From assembly GCF_003609975.1 (NCBI RefSeq), contig NZ_AP018400.1:1190501-1254500 (forward strand): DNA of 64,000 nt, given 5' to 3'. A model generated the notes under the pieces. The model saw only the letters and a program-made list of their open reading frames with translations, was not told the DNA's origin and did no database searches. Shown here piece after piece: positions 62,764 to 64,000 of this stretch. This DNA comes from Streptococcus ruminantium (lineage in GTDB: Bacteria; Bacillota; Bacilli; Lactobacillales; Streptococcaceae). Positions within the stretch are counted from its first letter, which is position 1, and the number at the start of each line of letters is the position of its first letter. The translations under genes were made by a program, and so were the position numbers.

Positions 62764-64000
62764 GTGCGAAAACTAATTGACTCTGTCAAGCCCCATGTAC
62801 AGACTCGGCTTGGCTTCATCCTTACTTTGTTAATCATTTATTGGCTAAAAACCTTATGGGCCTATTATGTTGACTTCAACTTAGATACACAAGGATTTTT
62901 TCAAAATCTTATTGCTATTATCAATCCTTTACCAATCGGCCTACTCTTACTTGGACTTGCTCTCTATATAAAAAATACTAAGATCTTCTATGGGTTGGCG
63001 ATTGGAATTTATACTCTCCTTTTTATCTGGTTATTTTCAAATGCCATCTATTTTCGAGAGTTCTCAGATTATATCTCCATCTCTACCATGATGGCAACAT
63101 CTAGCGTATCAGCAGGACTCGGTGAGGCAGCCATTAAGCTATTTAGATTGTGGGACATCATCTACTTTATTGATTTTATCGTCTTTGCTACCCTACTTTA
63201 TCGAAAATCAATCCAATGGGATCAAAGAAGATTTCATCAAAAATCTAGTTTTGCTATTACTGCATTTTCTGTACTATTTTTCTCCATCAATCTATTTTTA
63301 GCAGAAATTGATCGTCCAGAATTGCTTACGCGTGGATTCTCCAATACTTATATTGTCAGGGCACTCGGATTACCTGCCTTCCTCGGCTACAATGCCAATC
63401 AGACATATAACACTCACAGGGATCGATCCGGTGCAACAGCTACTGCTCTTCCCCCTATCAAACAATATGTCGCGGAACACTATGCTCAACCGAATGATCA
63501 ATATTTTGGAATTGCCAAGGGGCGGAATGTCATCTATCTCCACCTTGAAAGCTTACAACAATTTGTAATTGACTATAAGTTAAATGTTAATGGTGTAGAA
63601 CATGAAGTAACTCCTTTCCTTAACTCCCTCTATCATTCTAACTCAACTCTTGCCTTTTCCAACTTCTTTAATCAAGTCAAGGCTGGAAAAACCTCAGACT
63701 CTGAGACAATGCTTGAAACCTCTCTCTTCGGGCTTAATCAGGGTTCCTTTATGGTTCAATACGGCGGAAGCAATACCCAGCAAGCAGCACCTTATATCTT
63801 ATCAAAGAATGGAGGCTACACATCTGCTGTCTTTCACGGAAATGCAGCAAGCTTTTGGAATAGAAACAATACTTACAAACAATGGGGGTATAATTACTTC
63901 TTTGACCAGTCTTATTTTTCAAAAACCACTGCAGACAATTCATTCCAGTATGGTTTGAACGATAAAATCATGTTTGCAGATTCCATTCAGTATCTTGAAC
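62764..64000 (+). CDS. ltaS: Lipoteichoic acid synthase family protein (LtaS), 3' end cut by window
   Basis: About 412 aa are visible. Five N-terminal transmembrane helices (FILTLLIIYWLKTLWAYYV, LLLLGLALYI, GIYTLLFIWLFSNAIYF, DIIYFIDFIVFATLLY, ITAFSVLFFSINLFL) are followed by the extracellular sulfatase-like domain with VIYLHLESLQQF (metal Glu), FNQVKAGKTSDSETM (nucleophile Thr) and AVFHGNAASFWNRN. It polymerises glycerol phosphate onto glycolipid. Start taken as GTG at 62764. A ribosome-site-preceded ATG at 62751 opens a 9-codon frame (MSFYRAKTN) that overlaps the GTG and could couple translation. Confidence 0.9.
   Translation, partial: MRKLIDSVKPHVQTRLGFILTLLIIYWLKTLWAYYVDFNLDTQGFFQNLIAIINPLPIGLLLLGLALYIKNTKIFYGLAIGIYTLLFIWLFSNAIYFREFSDYISISTMMATSSVSAGLGEAAIKLFRLWDIIYFIDFIVFATLLYRKSIQWDQRRFHQKSSFAITAFSVLFFSINLFLAEIDRPELLTRGFSNTYIVRALGLPAFLGYNANQTYNTHRDRSGATATALPPIKQYVAEHYAQPNDQYFGIAKGRNVIYLHLESLQQFVIDYKLNVNGVEHEVTPFLNSLYHSNSTLAFSNFFNQVKAGKTSDSETMLETSLFGLNQGSFMVQYGGSNTQQAAPYILSKNGGYTSAVFHGNAASFWNRNNTYKQWGYNYFFDQSYFSKTTADNSFQYGLNDKIMFADSIQYLE

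Overview
The window is low-GC Firmicute DNA. It is almost certainly Streptococcus and most likely S. suis. That species call is an inference from the aromatic amino-acid gene order, the NagA/LtaS/LCP neighbours, the bovicin-like lantibiotic locus, the streptococcal type VII secretion locus and mobile DNA at the 3' end of rlmD (rumA). Almost every gene is on the minus strand; only the lipoteichoic acid synthase at the right edge is on the plus strand.

Layout. (1) 1-9765: a complete type 2 lantibiotic locus, read right to left: precursor lanA (58 aa, bovicin HJ50-like), lanM, lanT, the immunity ABC transporter lanF with two permeases, and a two-component system (polytopic histidine kinase plus NarL-type regulator, the latter cut by the window edge). 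(2) 9980-32850: a type VII (ESX/Ess) secretion locus, esxA-esaA-[lipase module]-essA-esaB-essB-essC-DUF4176-lapB-lapA-LXG toxin-immunity. It is followed by a tail of three 5'-truncated toxin cassettes with different toxic tips (TNT-type NADase, PoNe-type DNase, HNH nuclease) and their immunity genes, some decayed. All four toxins share a near-identical internal block. A lipase-type effector with lipoprotein putative immunity genes has been inserted between esaA and essA and left a 92-bp duplication of the start of essA. (3) 33087-44711: two tandem att-flanked elements at the 3' end of rlmD, marked by three copies of a 39-bp sequence. Element A (33.3-38.8 kb) holds two large serine recombinases and decayed cargo. 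Element B (38.8-44.7 kb) has no recombinase and carries an HNH-motif/membrane protein, coiled-coil proteins joined by a possible -1 frameshift site, a CbxX/CfxQ-type AAA+ ATPase, a small membrane protein and an HNH nuclease. It is a candidate undescribed conflict or defence system. (4) 44676-64000: core chromosome. It has rlmD, an LCP-family ligase, and the shikimate/aromatic genes pheA, aroK, aroA, aroB, DAHP synthase, aroE, then tyrA, aroC and aroD. These are split by an ABC importer preceded by a Tyr/Phe-rich leader peptide and attenuator, and by nagA. An rRNA methyltransferase and ltaS (partial) follow.

How the parts work together: LanM modifies LanA, LanT cleaves and exports it, LanFEG probably protects the producer, and the kinase/regulator pair probably senses the product and activates the locus. 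EsxA, EsaA, EssA, EsaB, EssB and EssC form the secretion machine. The two Lap-type helical proteins probably pair with the LXG toxin N-terminus for export, and the downstream orphan cassettes look like a store for exchanging toxin tips by recombination. In the core part the common aromatic pathway (DAHP synthase, AroB, D, E, K, A, C) leads to chorismate, and PheA and TyrA take the branches to phenylalanine and tyrosine.
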